The notes: generated by a model from the letters alone, not told the origin. Numbered from the stretch's first letter, positions 41,059-50,459 are shown. The stretch: DNA of 64,000 nt from an uncultured Pseudomonadales bacterium (GCA_958296025.1 OY282430.1:1860001-1924000), one strand, 5' to 3'. A program made the numbers and translations.

Positions 41059-43244
41059 TCCACGGGCGTCTCTCCGCTGGAAGCAGCCGCTTCCCCTTGG
41101 TTAGGCGGCACAGCTTTGGCGGCGGCCAAGGGCAGTTCCGCCATCACCGCCACGCCGCTGTTGTCGGCTAGGTTCATCGCCCGCACATGGCCGCCGTGGT
41201 GTTCGGCGATGACCCGCACGACATACAAGCCTAGGCCGAAGTGCAGCCGGTTGTGCGGTCCACGATGGCTGACCATGGAGTCGAACAGGGACTTGCCGGA
41301 GGCGTCTGGCAGCACCGGCCCCCGATTGGCCACGACGATGCGCAGATAGTCCCGCCGCACGTCGAGCTGCACGGTGATGGGGGTGCCGGGGCGGTGGAAG
41401 TCCAAGGCGTTGTCAATGATTTTGTCGAGCAGCTGTTCGATGCGAAAATCCGAGGCCTCCGCGTAAACCGGGCGGTTGACGCCGCGATAGACGTACTCGC
41501 AGTCTGGATGACCGGCGGTGCAGTTGGCCATGTAGCTCTTCAGCAGTTTTTGGATGTCCACGATCTCCAGCTCCTCGGCCTTCAAGGACTCCTCCAGGTT
41601 GGCCGCATCGGCTAAGTTCTGCACGATGGAGCCGATTCTGATGACGCCGCTCTTGGCGCTGGCCAGATACTTGCTTTCCTGCACTCCGGGGCTTTCCTCG
41701 GCGAGGTTTTGCAGGGAGGTGCTCAGCGTGTTGAGCGGGTTGTTGATTTCGTGGCGCAGGGTGCGCGGCATGTTCTCCAGGAAGTGATTGTGCTGATGCA
41801 GCTTGGAAAGCATGTTGGAGATGCTGCGGGCTAAGTCACCGATCTCGTCGCCGCTGTTGATCTCCCGGCGCAACTTTGCCGCTTGCAGGCGTCCGTAGTG
41901 GTCAATGGCGGTGCTCGCCTCCCGCCGCAGGTGGCGGATGCGCCAAGCTAGACGCCCGGCGAAGGCCAGCAGGGCGATGAGCACCGCCAATAGGCTGACC
42001 ACGGAGAACAAAATGACCTGTTCCAACGCCGCCCGTTGGAAGCTGAGGATGTGGTCGATGTTCTGCTCCACCACCACGGCGCCGATAACGGCGTCCTTGG
42101 AGACGATGGGGTGGGCGGCCATGATGATCTCCAGCTGCTCGTCCAAGGCGCGGCGCAGGGCCAAGGACTCGCCCTCCAAGGCGGCGCTGATGACGTCGGC
42201 GGCGGACTGCACCGGCGTAACGCCGGCCTCGTCCACCCAAGGCGTGAGTGTGCTGATGCGGTGAATCACCGGACGCATCGCCTCAAAGCTCTCGTGAATG
42301 AGGCCGGAGAAGAAATCCTCATCGGTGCTGGAGATCGCCGCGATGTGGGCACCGGCCTCCGCCCGCACCCGCTGCTGCGCGTCGATAACTAGGATGCGCG
42401 CCCCGGAGTAGCCCAACCCCTGGATGATGTTCAGCACCTCCGGCGAACGCAGCACCACGAGATTGAAGCTTTGTTCGCCGCCCTTCGGAAGGGTCTGCGT
42501 CAGGTTGGTCAGTTGCCGGGTCTGCGCATCGTCCACATCGGCTAGGGAGACGGCGAAATAGCGCCGCGAACCGAGCATGTCCAGGGGCAGACGAAACTCC
42601 AGGTTCCAACCGGATGTGGACGGCGCCATGAAACCCTGCACACCGGTTTCCGGGGCGCCGGTGGTGGCAAAGCGCCAGTCCTCGTCCATGCCGTAGGCGG
42701 TGACCACACCGGGTTCGGCAAACACCAGGCTGATGCGGCCGTCGCCGCCATCGGAACGGATGAACGAAAGGCGTAGTTGGTCGGCGTTGTCCAGACGCAG
42801 GTAGTCCGGGTCCCGATAGACGAGGTTCCTGTCCACCGCCTCCACGAAAACGTGAAGCTGGCCGGCCCGCTCCCCCAAGGCCAAGCGAAAGGCGCCGTCC
42901 TCAGCGGCGGAGGAACCGAACAGCAGCAGCCGTTCAGTGCCCTCATCCCCCCAATCTTCGTAGCTGCCGTCCAAGCGAATATTGTTCTGCAAAGGGCGGG
43001 CGAACAAGGACTCATAGTCCTCGATCTTGACGGGCAGGTCATTGAACAGATCCTCCCGCCCGTTGAACAGGGTGGAGATGCCCTCGGCGGTTAGCAGTTG
43101 CGCTTGGGACTGGCCTTGCACCAGCAGGCGCTCCATCTCCAGCAGCTGGCGGTAGCTGAACCAGGGCACCACCAGCAGGGTGAGGCTCAGCAGCATCAGC
43201 TTGGTGCCGATGCGCGGCCCGCGGAAGCCTTTGCGCAGCCTCAT
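41028..43244 (-). CDS. pdsS: sensor histidine kinase resembling the dedicated-sortase-system kinase
   Basis: 738 aa. One membrane helix (KLMLLSLTLLVVPWF), a roughly 400-residue periplasmic part that begins with a CBM9-like stretch (NNIRLDGSYEDWGDEG), a second helix (VILFSVVSLLAVLIALLAFA), HAMP, the phospho-acceptor His in MPRTLRHEINNPLNT, an N box (LLDKIIDNALDF) and a G box (HFGLGLYVVRVI). The layout and length recall the kinase of the proteobacterial dedicated sortase system. The start overlaps the regulator's stop (ATGA). No sortase or sortase target is in the window, so the name is provisional. Confidence 0.75.
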   Translation of the reverse strand: MRLRKGFRGPRIGTKLMLLSLTLLVVPWFSYRQLLEMERLLVQGQSQAQLLTAEGISTLFNGREDLFNDLPVKIEDYESLFARPLQNNIRLDGSYEDWGDEGTERLLLFGSSAAEDGAFRLALGERAGQLHVFVEAVDRNLVYRDPDYLRLDNADQLRLSFIRSDGGDGRISLVFAEPGVVTAYGMDEDWRFATTGAPETGVQGFMAPSTSGWNLEFRLPLDMLGSRRYFAVSLADVDDAQTRQLTNLTQTLPKGGEQSFNLVVLRSPEVLNIIQGLGYSGARILVIDAQQRVRAEAGAHIAAISSTDEDFFSGLIHESFEAMRPVIHRISTLTPWVDEAGVTPVQSAADVISAALEGESLALRRALDEQLEIIMAAHPIVSKDAVIGAVVVEQNIDHILSFQRAALEQVILFSVVSLLAVLIALLAFAGRLAWRIRHLRREASTAIDHYGRLQAAKLRREINSGDEIGDLARSISNMLSKLHQHNHFLENMPRTLRHEINNPLNTLSTSLQNLAEESPGVQESKYLASAKSGVIRIGSIVQNLADAANLEESLKAEELEIVDIQKLLKSYMANCTAGHPDCEYVYRGVNRPVYAEASDFRIEQLLDKIIDNALDFHRPGTPITVQLDVRRDYLRIVVANRGPVLPDASGKSLFDSMVSHRGPHNRLHFGLGLYVVRVIAEHHGGHVRAMNLADNSGVAVMAELPLAAAKAVPPNQGEAAASSGETPVDQPNQYRAAS

Positions 43245-43942
43245 TGCGGCGTCCACCGATAGCCGAAGCCGTATTCGCTCTTGATGCAGGCGAAGGTCGG
43301 ATCGACTTTCTCGAACTTCTTGCGGATGTTGCGCATGTGGGTGTTTATGGTGTTGTTGGTCACCAAGCTCTGCATGGTGGCAGCCATCAGGGTTGCGTAG
43401 CTGACCGCATGGCCGGGGGCGCGCACCAGCTTGGCCAACATGCGGAACTCCGTGCCGGAGAGGTCGATGCGGTGCCCCCGCCAGGAAACCAGCAAGGCTT
43501 CCTGATCCAAGCCGAGGCGGCCGATGCGCCGGGCGGTGGAGCTTTCCTGTTCCGGGTTTTCCGCCCGCACCTCGCTGATGCGCAGCAATGAGGAAATGCG
43601 CTCCGCCAAGTACTCCAGGGAGATGGGTTTGGGCAGGTAGTCCCAGGCGCCGAGGCGCAGCCCGGATATTTTGTCGATCTCGTTGATGCGCTCGGTGAGG
43701 AAAATAACCGGCAGGGCAGGGGACTTGGACAGCAGCTCCCGGCACAGCTGAAAGCCGGCGTCCACCTCGTCGCCGAGGATAATGTCCAGAATCACCAGAT
43801 CCGGCAGATCGTCCTCCATGCAGTCTCGGGCTTCTTGGCGGCTGCCGTAGGCGACCACCTCATAACCCTTCTTGATGATGGCATCCGCGTAGTTGGCCCG
43901 CTGGTCTGGGTCATCCTCGACGATGGCGATGCGCTTGGCCAA
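43241..43942 (-). CDS. pdsR: OmpR-type response regulator paired with the kinase
   Basis: 233 aa. Receiver domain KRIAIVEDDPDQRANYADAI with the phospho-acceptor Asp53 (LVILDIILGDE), Thr in IFLTERI and Lys in YLPKPISL, then a winged helix (SGTEFRMLAKLVRAPGHAVS, TINTHMRNIRKKFEKVD, YGFGYRW). The GDEVDAGFQLC insertion resembles regulators of the proteobacterial dedicated sortase system. The start is a TTG at 43942, decided by AGGAGG 5 nt upstream; an ATG 54 nt earlier has no such site. Cotranscribed with the kinase gene. Confidence 0.8.
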   Translation of the reverse strand: MAKRIAIVEDDPDQRANYADAIIKKGYEVVAYGSRQEARDCMEDDLPDLVILDIILGDEVDAGFQLCRELLSKSPALPVIFLTERINEIDKISGLRLGAWDYLPKPISLEYLAERISSLLRISEVRAENPEQESSTARRIGRLGLDQEALLVSWRGHRIDLSGTEFRMLAKLVRAPGHAVSYATLMAATMQSLVTNNTINTHMRNIRKKFEKVDPTFACIKSEYGFGYRWTPQ

Positions 43943-43947
43943 CCGGC

Positions 43948-43953
43948 CCTCCT
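43948..43953 (-). promoter_or_regulatory. consensus Shine-Dalgarno deciding the TTG start of the regulator
   Basis: AGGAGG on the minus strand, 5 nt before TTG 43942. The resulting N-terminus MAKRIAIVEDD is the usual receiver-domain start. Confidence 0.75.
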
Positions 43954-44168
43954 GTCGCTGGAGCGGCACCAACGCCGCAACCGTCAATTTTGCCACAGGG
44001 CCGGACGATCTGCATGTGGTCCGCCGTCGCTAACTGGCGGCCTCAGCCCATCAGCCCGTCGCAATTGACCGATCCAGCCGACACCCCTAGACTTTCCCCA
44101 CTTCGCCACTGTCGTTTCCAAGGCGGCCAGCGTTTGGCTACTGATGCAGGGAGGCATCCCACCCGCCC

Positions 44169-44738
44169 ATGTCGTCTGCAACCCTCATCATCTGCCTCAC
44201 GGGGGCGGAATGCAGCGGCAAGACCACCTTGGCGGAGGCCTTGGCGCAAAGCTACGGTGTACCCTTGGTGGAGGAGGCGGCGCGATCCTATCTCGCCGAT
44301 AGACCGCGCTACGACCGTACGGACGTGCTGGCTATTGCCGAGGAGCAGATGCGTTTGGAGTGCGCCGCCCTAGCCGGCAAGCCGCCTTTGCTGATCTGCG
44401 ATACCGACTTGCTGGTGATTCGCGTATGGTGGGAAGTGAAGTATGGGGCGTTGCCGGATACACTCCGCCAAGCCCTCGCTGAGCAAAAGCCGAGGACCTA
44501 TCTATTGACGCGGCCGGACATGCCTTGGGTGCCGGACCCGCTGCGGGAGAGCGGCGGCGATCGCCAAGGGCTGCATGGTCGATATCAGCATCTACTGGCC
44601 GCTGCCGGTCATACCCATGCTGAGGTGCGTGGCGATTGCCAAACCCGCCTCGCGACAGCGAAGCGCAAAATCGACCATTGGCTAAAAAATCATTCGGACA
44701 TGCGCTTCCGCCCTAAAGGCGGCCGGGTAAACCGCTAG
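44169..44738 (+). CDS. NadR-like AAA ATPase/ribosylnicotinamide-kinase domain protein
   Basis: 189 aa P-loop protein: Walker A TGAECSGKTTLAEAL, then YGVPLVEEAARSYL, the acidic CDTDLLVIRVWWEVKYG and YLLTRPDMPWVPDPLRE, all diagnostic of the C-terminal kinase domain of NadR (AAA_28). It lacks the nucleotidylyltransferase domain, so it may phosphorylate nicotinamide riboside or a related small molecule. It is followed by the PPTase gene 66 nt later. Confidence 0.85.
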   Translation: MSSATLIICLTGAECSGKTTLAEALAQSYGVPLVEEAARSYLADRPRYDRTDVLAIAEEQMRLECAALAGKPPLLICDTDLLVIRVWWEVKYGALPDTLRQALAEQKPRTYLLTRPDMPWVPDPLRESGGDRQGLHGRYQHLLAAAGHTHAEVRGDCQTRLATAKRKIDHWLKNHSDMRFRPKGGRVNR

Positions 44739-44804
44739 GGAGGAGCCGGCGACGATCATCAAGGGGTTCGTGCATCCGCCGGGCAAACCCATCACAATGG
44801 CGCC

Positions 44805-45500
44805 ATGTCGGCACCAGACTCAGGCTTCTGCAGGACCACCGCCGCAACGGCTGTCGGCAGCCCGGTGTCCCCTGTGCTGGATCTCAACTTCGGCTTGCCG
44901 CCGGGCGCCGTCGCCTTAGCGATTCCGCTCGACGACTATCCGCTGCCGTCGGAGGAGGCGCGTTGCGTGCAGACGGCCAGCATCAAGCGACGAAGACAGT
45001 TCGCTAGCGGCCGCCAAGCGGCCCGAACTGCCTTGCGACGGCTGCATGGAGCGGAACGCCCGGTCTTGCGCGTTGGCCGAATGCCGCTCTGGCCGGCGGG
45101 CTTCGTCGGTTCAATCAGCCACTCGGGTGCGTTGGCCGCCGCGGCGGTGGCCAAAGGCGAGGTTGTGCGCGGCATCGGCATCGACTTAGAGCGCATCGAC
45201 CGGCTCAAGCCGCCTGTGCAGCGCAAAGTGCTGACTGCTGGGGAACGTCAAGGGCCTTGGCCGGACCCACGCCAAGGAGCGTTGGCCTTCAGCGCCAAGG
45301 AGGCCGGCTACAAGGCGGTCAACCCCATCACCGGCACCTACATCGCCCTGTTGGAAGCGGAGGTCGAGGTGGACTGGAAGCGGTGCGCCTTTCGCCTGCG
45401 CTATCTGGGCGAACAGGCGTCCAACCGCTTGCTGAACCAAGGCGTCGGCGCCTTCCGCTTCATTGACGATCAGGTCGTCACGCTGTTTTGGCTGGAGTAG
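44805..45500 (+). CDS. 4'-phosphopantetheinyl transferase, EntD/Sfp type
   Basis: 231 aa; moves phosphopantetheine from CoA to carrier proteins. Motifs: KRRRQFASGRQAAR, GFVGSISHSGALAAAAVA, the magnesium motif GIGIDLE and FSAKEAGYKAV. The EntD subclass usually serves siderophore or secondary-metabolite carriers. No such cluster is adjacent, so it may be the general PPTase of the cell. Confidence 0.88.
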   Translation: MSAPDSGFCRTTAATAVGSPVSPVLDLNFGLPPGAVALAIPLDDYPLPSEEARCVQTASIKRRRQFASGRQAARTALRRLHGAERPVLRVGRMPLWPAGFVGSISHSGALAAAAVAKGEVVRGIGIDLERIDRLKPPVQRKVLTAGERQGPWPDPRQGALAFSAKEAGYKAVNPITGTYIALLEAEVEVDWKRCAFRLRYLGEQASNRLLNQGVGAFRFIDDQVVTLFWLE

Positions 45501-45535
45501 GGTAGGGCAAGAGGTCGGGGGGTATCGTACCGGAC

Positions 45536-46777
45536 ATGCAAGCCGTCGTCGGCATCGCCATCCTGTTCGGCGTGGCTTGGCTGCTCAGTGAGGACCGCAG
45601 CCGGGTCAACTGGCGCCTGTTGGCCGTTGGCTTGGCCATGCAGGCGTTGCTGGCCCTGCTCCTGCTCAAGGTTCCGTTGGTGAGCGAGCTGCTGCTCGGC
45701 GTCAATGTCTTGGTGCGGGCCGTGGAGCGCGCCACTCAAGCCGGCACCAGCTTGGTTTTTGGCTACTTGGGGGGTGGCGCTGCGCCCTTTCGCGTCGATG
45801 TGGAGGGCGCACTTTATCTGCTTGCCTTTCGTGTGCTTCCGCAAATCCTAGTGTTCAGCGTCTTGGTGGCTGTGCTTTGGCACTGGCGGATTCTGCCTTG
45901 GATCATTCGCGTCTTTGGCGCCTTGCTGCGGCGTTCGCTCGGCGTGGGCGGGCCAGTCGGCACCGCCGGAGCGGCCAGCGTGTTTCTGAGCATGGTGGAA
46001 GCGCCTCTGGTGATTCGCGCCTATTTGGCCGGCCTGTCCCGCTCCGAGCTGTTTTCGATCATGACCTGCGGCATGGGCACCGTGGCCGGCACTGTCATGG
46101 TGCTGTACGCCAGTGTATTGCAGGAGGTCATTGAGGGTGCCTTGGGGCACATCCTGGTCGCCTCGATCATCAACGTCATCGGCGCCATCCTGATTTCCAG
46201 GACGATGATTCCGCCGACCGCAGCGGAGCGCGAAGGGGCACAGGTGTCCTTGGCTTACGCCGGCACCATGGACGCCATCACCAAGGGCACCGCCGACGGC
46301 CTGCGGCTGGCGCTAAACGTGGGCGCTATGCTGGTCGTGCTGGTCAGCTTGGTGGCGCTGGTCAACCAAGCCCTTTCCGCCATCGAGGTGGGTGGCGCCG
46401 GGCTTACCCTAGAGCGCATCCTCGGTTGGGCCTTCGCGCCGGTGGCTTGGCTGATGGGGGTGCCTTGGCAGGAGGCGCACACCGCCGGCGGCCTGCTGGG
46501 CGTGAAGCTGGTTTTGAACGAACTGGTGGCCTACCTGCAATTGGCGGCGCTGGTGGGGGGCGGAGAGGCGTTGAGCGCCGGGACGCAGCTGATCCTCACT
46601 TATGGGCTGTGCGGGTTCACCAACTTCGGTAGCCTCGGCATCCTTCTGGGCGGCCTGTCCGCGTTGCTGCCGGAAAGGCGATCTGATCTATTAGAATTAG
46701 GTCCTAAAACATTGATTTCAGGAACTTTGGTATCTTGCATCACTGGGGCTTTGGTCGGCCTGATAGGCCGCATTTAG
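45536..46777 (+). CDS. concentrative nucleoside transporter (NupC family)
   Basis: 413 aa, multipass. CNT signature near the C-terminus: LGVKLVLNELVAYLQLA (GxK...NEf.Ay) followed by ILTYGLCGFTNFGSLGI. Also RVLPQILVFSVLVAVLWHWRILP and SVFLSMVEAPLVIRAYL (gate domain). Imports nucleosides with H+ or Na+. It starts 36 nt after the PPTase gene and is convergent with exbD. Confidence 0.92.
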   Translation: MQAVVGIAILFGVAWLLSEDRSRVNWRLLAVGLAMQALLALLLLKVPLVSELLLGVNVLVRAVERATQAGTSLVFGYLGGGAAPFRVDVEGALYLLAFRVLPQILVFSVLVAVLWHWRILPWIIRVFGALLRRSLGVGGPVGTAGAASVFLSMVEAPLVIRAYLAGLSRSELFSIMTCGMGTVAGTVMVLYASVLQEVIEGALGHILVASIINVIGAILISRTMIPPTAAEREGAQVSLAYAGTMDAITKGTADGLRLALNVGAMLVVLVSLVALVNQALSAIEVGGAGLTLERILGWAFAPVAWLMGVPWQEAHTAGGLLGVKLVLNELVAYLQLAALVGGGEALSAGTQLILTYGLCGFTNFGSLGILLGGLSALLPERRSDLLELGPKTLISGTLVSCITGALVGLIGRI

Positions 46778-46815
46778 CACATCGTGACGGGCCGACTGGC
46801 AAGCGCCTCAGCGGG

Positions 46816-47229
46816 TTAGGGATCCGCAGCTAGGGACACGTTTAGGACCCCGGCTAGATGGGCGGAGTCCATCACATGGATCATCGTTCTGGTTTGAGAG
46901 TGCGGGTGGGGATGGATGACCACGGGCGCTTCCGGGTTCTCCGCGTGCAGACGCTCGATGTTGGCCCGCACGGAGCGCCAGTCCACATCCCGCTGGGCGA
47001 TGACGATGCGGTCCCGGTTGGTGATCCGCACCAGGATGCTTCGTTTGTTCGGATCGACCGTCTTGGGCTTGTCGTCCTCCGGCTGATTGACGTCCAGCCC
47101 CACCTCCTTGACGAAGGTGGCGGTGACGATGAAGAAGATCAGCATGATGAACACCACATCCAGCATGGGAGTCAGGTTGATCTGCTCGTCGCCCTCATCA
47201 GAGGCGTGGCCGGCAATGGTCCTGCGCAT
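46816..47229 (-). CDS. ExbD/TolR biopolymer transport protein
   Basis: 137 aa: one N-terminal membrane helix with the key Asp (INLTPMLDVVFIMLIFFIVTATF) and a periplasmic domain (RITNRDRIVIAQRDVDW, VVIHPHPHSQTRTMIHVMDSA). Works with ExbB to energise TonB or a related system. No ExbB or TonB gene is adjacent, so it may belong to a set encoded elsewhere. The start at 47229 has a G-rich ribosome site; an upstream start at 47256 lacks one. Confidence 0.88.
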   Translation of the reverse strand: MRRTIAGHASDEGDEQINLTPMLDVVFIMLIFFIVTATFVKEVGLDVNQPEDDKPKTVDPNKRSILVRITNRDRIVIAQRDVDWRSVRANIERLHAENPEAPVVIHPHPHSQTRTMIHVMDSAHLAGVLNVSLAADP

Positions 47230-47397
47230 TGAATGCCCCCCTATGGATTCTCTCAATTACGGCAAACATCATATCCCATAATTCGGCAAGTGGAAGCGCT
47301 TTTGCGGCCCGCGTCAAAACGGTTCGAAATCCGGCTGGCGGCCCTTGCCCACTCGGCTTAGACTAAGGCCGTGCAAGAACGACAAGGGAGGTTCAGC

Positions 47398-47715
47398 GTG
47401 AAGATGGGGCGAAGCGTTTTCGGCCTTCTGCTCGGTGTGCTTTTGGCGGCCAGCTGCCAGACCTATCGGGATGGGCAAACGCGTTCGGTTGGGGAGCTGA
47501 CCGACGACACCGCCATACAGGCCAAGGTCAAAACCCAATTGGTAGTGGACAAAGTGGTGGACGGCTTGCGCCTGAACGTGGAGGTCCAGCGCGGCGTGGT
47601 CAGCCTCTATGGAACCGTCGCCTCGGAGACGGTGCGCCAGCGGGTGCTGGAGATCGTCGGGTCGGTGAAGGGCGTACGTTCCGTTCAGGACAAACTGCAG
47701 GTTCAGGAGCGCTAG
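47398..47715 (+). CDS. BON-domain lipoprotein
   Basis: 105 aa from GTG 47398 (GGGAGG 6 nt before it). The signal sequence ends LLAASC, a probable lipobox with Cys as the lipidated residue. One BON domain follows (DDTAIQAKVKTQLVVDKVVD, VEVQRGVVSLYGTVAS, VKGVRSVQDKLQV), as in OsmY/DolP-type envelope proteins that bind phospholipids. Its 3' end overlaps hemF by 4 nt in convergent orientation. Confidence 0.83.
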   Translation: MKMGRSVFGLLLGVLLAASCQTYRDGQTRSVGELTDDTAIQAKVKTQLVVDKVVDGLRLNVEVQRGVVSLYGTVASETVRQRVLEIVGSVKGVRSVQDKLQVQER

Positions 47716-48635
47716 CGCAGCGGCGGTCCGCCGGCAGCGGAGGCGAATTCCTGTTCCAGCCAGTGCCGCGGCTGCAGGTAGAACTCGAGTAACTCCGCCT
47801 CTGGAGATCCAGGGGTGGGTGCATGGTCATAGCGCCACTTCGCCAACGGCGGCAAGGAGGCCAGCACCGATTCGATGCGCCGCCCGCTTTGCAAGCCATA
47901 GCGGGTGCCCCGGTCGATGGCTAGGTTGAACTCCGCGTAGCGCCCGCGGCGCAGCAACTGCCATTCCCGCTGCCGCTCGCCGTAGGCCATCTGGCTGCGC
48001 CTTTGCAGGATGGGGCCGTAGGCCGGCATGAAGGCTTGGCCAACGGCCTCGGTCAGCCGCAGACTGGCCTTGAAGCCGCCCTCGGTCCAGTCATCGAAAA
48101 ACAGGCCGCCGACGCCCCGCGACTCGTTGCGGTGGCCGAGATGGAAGTACCCGTCGCAGGCCCGCTTCATCCGTGCGTAGTGCCGTCCCGTCGCCTTCTG
48201 CGCCGCCCAGTGCCAAGCCACGCAGTCCTCGACAAAGCCGTAGCAGGGGGTCAGGTCGAAGCCACCGCCGAAGTGCCAAGCCGGGGGCGCGGCCTCGACT
48301 TGGAAGAAGCGCAGGTTGAGATGCGCAGTGGGCGCGTAGGGGTTGCGCGGATGCACGATCACGGAAACGGCCGCCGCCTGAAAGCCGCAACCGGCCAAGT
48401 GCGGGTTGCGCTCGCTGGCCGCTGCCGGGAGGGCGCTGCCCATGCTGTGGCTAAACTGCACGGCGGCCTTTTCCACCACAGGCCCGTCCTGCAGCACTCG
48501 CGGCTGGCCGAAGCCGCCATCGGGCTGATCGATGCGCTCCAAGGAGAAGCGGGCGGTGCCGTCCAAGGCCTCCAATTCGGCGCACAACGCCTTCTGCAGC
48601 CCAAGGAAATAGGCTTTGACTGGTTCAATGTCCAT
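47712..48635 (-). CDS. hemF: aerobic coproporphyrinogen-III oxidase
   Basis: 307 aa; O2-dependent oxidative decarboxylation of coproporphyrinogen III in haem synthesis. Conserved blocks: NPYAPTAHLNLRFFQV, AWHFGGGFDLTPCYGF, GVGGLFFDDWTEGGF, and REWQLLRRGRYAEFNLAIDRGTRYGLQSGRR. Length and motifs are complete. Divergent from the HMGS-like gene. Confidence 0.97.
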   Translation of the reverse strand: MDIEPVKAYFLGLQKALCAELEALDGTARFSLERIDQPDGGFGQPRVLQDGPVVEKAAVQFSHSMGSALPAAASERNPHLAGCGFQAAAVSVIVHPRNPYAPTAHLNLRFFQVEAAPPAWHFGGGFDLTPCYGFVEDCVAWHWAAQKATGRHYARMKRACDGYFHLGHRNESRGVGGLFFDDWTEGGFKASLRLTEAVGQAFMPAYGPILQRRSQMAYGERQREWQLLRRGRYAEFNLAIDRGTRYGLQSGRRIESVLASLPPLAKWRYDHAPTPGSPEAELLEFYLQPRHWLEQEFASAAGGPPLR

Positions 48636-48786
48636 CTGTGCCGGCCATTATGCCGCAGCAGCAGTCCCGCAACCGGCAGCAGCCCGAGAAATAGGCCGTG
48701 CGTCGCCGGCGGCATGGCCCAACAAGCTCTCCGACCGATGGTCGGACGGGGTGTGGGCCTGACGCGACACTAGGCCGCATTCGAGT

Positions 48787-48816
48787 TTGTGGTTCGGCTC
48801 TTGCCTTCGTTAGAAT
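48787..48816 (+). promoter_or_regulatory. candidate sigma-70 promoter of the HMGS-like gene
   Basis: TTGTGG (48787-48792), an 18-nt spacer and TAGAAT (48811-48816), about 30 nt before the TTG start at 48847; AGGGAGG lies just before that start. Confidence 0.4.
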
Positions 48817-48846
48817 GACCGCCCCACTCGGGTTCAGGGAGGCACT

Positions 48847-50295
48847 TTGGTCGGCATCACCGCTTTTGGCGGCTATGTTCCCAAGCGGCGCCTGCAGCGC
48901 CAAGCCATCGTCGATGCCCATGTCTGGGCGGATCCAAGCCTCGCTAACAAAGGCCGCGGAGAACGGGCCATGGCCAATTGGGACGAGGATGCCGTCACCA
49001 TGGCGGTGGAGGCGGCCAGGGCCTGCCTGCACGGCGGCGCGCAGGAGCCCGGGGCGATTTACTTCGCCAGCACCAGCGCCCCCTTTGCGGACCGGCAGAA
49101 TGCCGGCATCGTCAGCACCGCTCTTTCCCTGCCGGAGAGCATTGCCTCCTTGGACATCGGCGCCAGTCAAAAGGCCGGCACCTCGGCACTCCTGCAGGCG
49201 GTCGGCGCGGTGCAAGGCGGTCTGTACGAATCCGCCTTGGTGGTGGCTGGTGAAAAGCGCCGCAGCAAGGCGGCCAGCGCCGGGGAGTTAGCGTACGGGG
49301 ACGGCGCCGCAGCCTTGACCCTGGGGCATGAGGGTGTGCTGGTGGAATTCGTCTCCGCGCAGAGCGCCACCGTCGATTTCATCGATCACTTCCGTAGCGC
49401 CACCGAAACTTATGACTACGCTTGGGAGGAACGTTGGATTCGGGACGAGGGCTTGGCCAAGATCGTGCCGCCTTGCGTTGCCGGCGCCTTGGCCAAGGCG
49501 GGGTTGGAGGCCGGCGACGTCGATCACTTTATCATGCCAAGCACCATTGGCCGGGCGGTGGCCGGCATCGCCAAGAAGCTGGGCATCGCTCCCGCCGCCA
49601 TCGCCGACAACCTGTACGCCGTCATGGGGGAAAGCGGTGCCGCCCATCCCTTGGTGATGCTGCTGCACAGCCTGCAGACCAAGGCCAAGCGAGGGGAAAT
49701 TCTGCTGTTGGTCGGCTTCGGTCAAGGCTGCGACGCCATCGTGCTGCGCAGCACCGCCGCCTTGGCGGACTACCGCAGCGCCCAAGGCGTCGCCGACGCC
49801 TTGGCCCGCCGGCAGCCGGAGGAAAACTACCAAAAGTTCCTTGCGTTCAACGACCTGATTCGGCTGGAGAAGGGCATGCGGGCGGAAGCCGACGACTACA
49901 AGACCGCCCTGTCCGTCACCTATCGGAAACGAGACATGCTGCTCGGCTTGGTCGGCGGGCGCTGCACTCAATGCGGGGCGATGCAGTTTCCGCGCACGGA
50001 CATCTGCGTGAACCCGCAATGCCACGCCAAGGGTGCGCAAGAGCCCTGTTCCTTTCGTGACCAGCCGGCCAAGATTCTCACTTGGTCGGCCGACTATCTG
50101 GCCTACACGGCGGACCCGCCCAGTCACTATGGCATGGTCGCCTTTGACGAGGGCGGGCGCTTTATGACGGACTTTACCGACGCGGTGGTGGGCGGAATCG
50201 AGGTGGGCATGCCGGTGCGCATGGTGTTTCGCATCAAGTCAGTGGACCGTCGGCGCGGTTTTGTCCGCTATTTCTGGAAAGCGACGCCGGCCTGA
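48847..50295 (+). CDS. HMG-CoA synthase/KAS III-like protein fused to DUF35
   Basis: 482 aa. Residues 1-330 have the thiolase fold of the HMG-CoA synthase/KAS III group (VGITAFGGYVPKRRLQR, YGDGAAALTLG, YAVMGESGAAHPLVMLL). The catalytic-Cys region reads DIGASQKAGTSALLQA, so Gln108 stands where the Cys of archaeal HMGS (ACKAGT-like) is expected. The C-terminus is a DUF35 module: a Zn ribbon (RCTQCGAMQFPRTDICVNPQC) and an OB fold (KILTWSADYLAYTADPP). A thiolase gene follows, giving the same three modules as the archaeal thiolase/DUF35/HMGS complex. True HMG-CoA synthesis seems unlikely without Cys. TTG start with AGGGAGG upstream. Confidence 0.8.
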   Translation: MVGITAFGGYVPKRRLQRQAIVDAHVWADPSLANKGRGERAMANWDEDAVTMAVEAARACLHGGAQEPGAIYFASTSAPFADRQNAGIVSTALSLPESIASLDIGASQKAGTSALLQAVGAVQGGLYESALVVAGEKRRSKAASAGELAYGDGAAALTLGHEGVLVEFVSAQSATVDFIDHFRSATETYDYAWEERWIRDEGLAKIVPPCVAGALAKAGLEAGDVDHFIMPSTIGRAVAGIAKKLGIAPAAIADNLYAVMGESGAAHPLVMLLHSLQTKAKRGEILLLVGFGQGCDAIVLRSTAALADYRSAQGVADALARRQPEENYQKFLAFNDLIRLEKGMRAEADDYKTALSVTYRKRDMLLGLVGGRCTQCGAMQFPRTDICVNPQCHAKGAQEPCSFRDQPAKILTWSADYLAYTADPPSHYGMVAFDEGGRFMTDFTDAVVGGIEVGMPVRMVFRIKSVDRRRGFVRYFWKATPA

Positions 50296-50322
50296 GGCAC
50301 GCATGGCCGGCAGATTCCCGGC

Positions 50323-50344
50323 GGGGCCTGTCGATGCAGGCCCC
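50323..50344 (+). terminator. perfect 8-bp hairpin after the HMGS-like gene
   Basis: GGGGCCTG, loop TCGATG, CAGGCCCC, beginning 28 nt after the stop codon; an ATTTT stretch follows 10 nt later. It could be an intrinsic terminator or a partial attenuator before the thiolase gene. Confidence 0.45.
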
Positions 50345-50459
50345 ATGTGGCGATTTTGCGGCTGGCCCAGAGTGGGGCAGGGCGGCAGGGAGCGTCAGGA
50401 CGGTGCGCAACGCACCGATCCCGACTGAATTGACAGCAACGCATTGAGGGTTTATCGAC

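Noticed and set aside
43245-43745. N-terminal extension of the histidine kinase
   Set aside because: Out-of-frame read of the response regulator; the ATG at 43244 overlaps the regulator stop.
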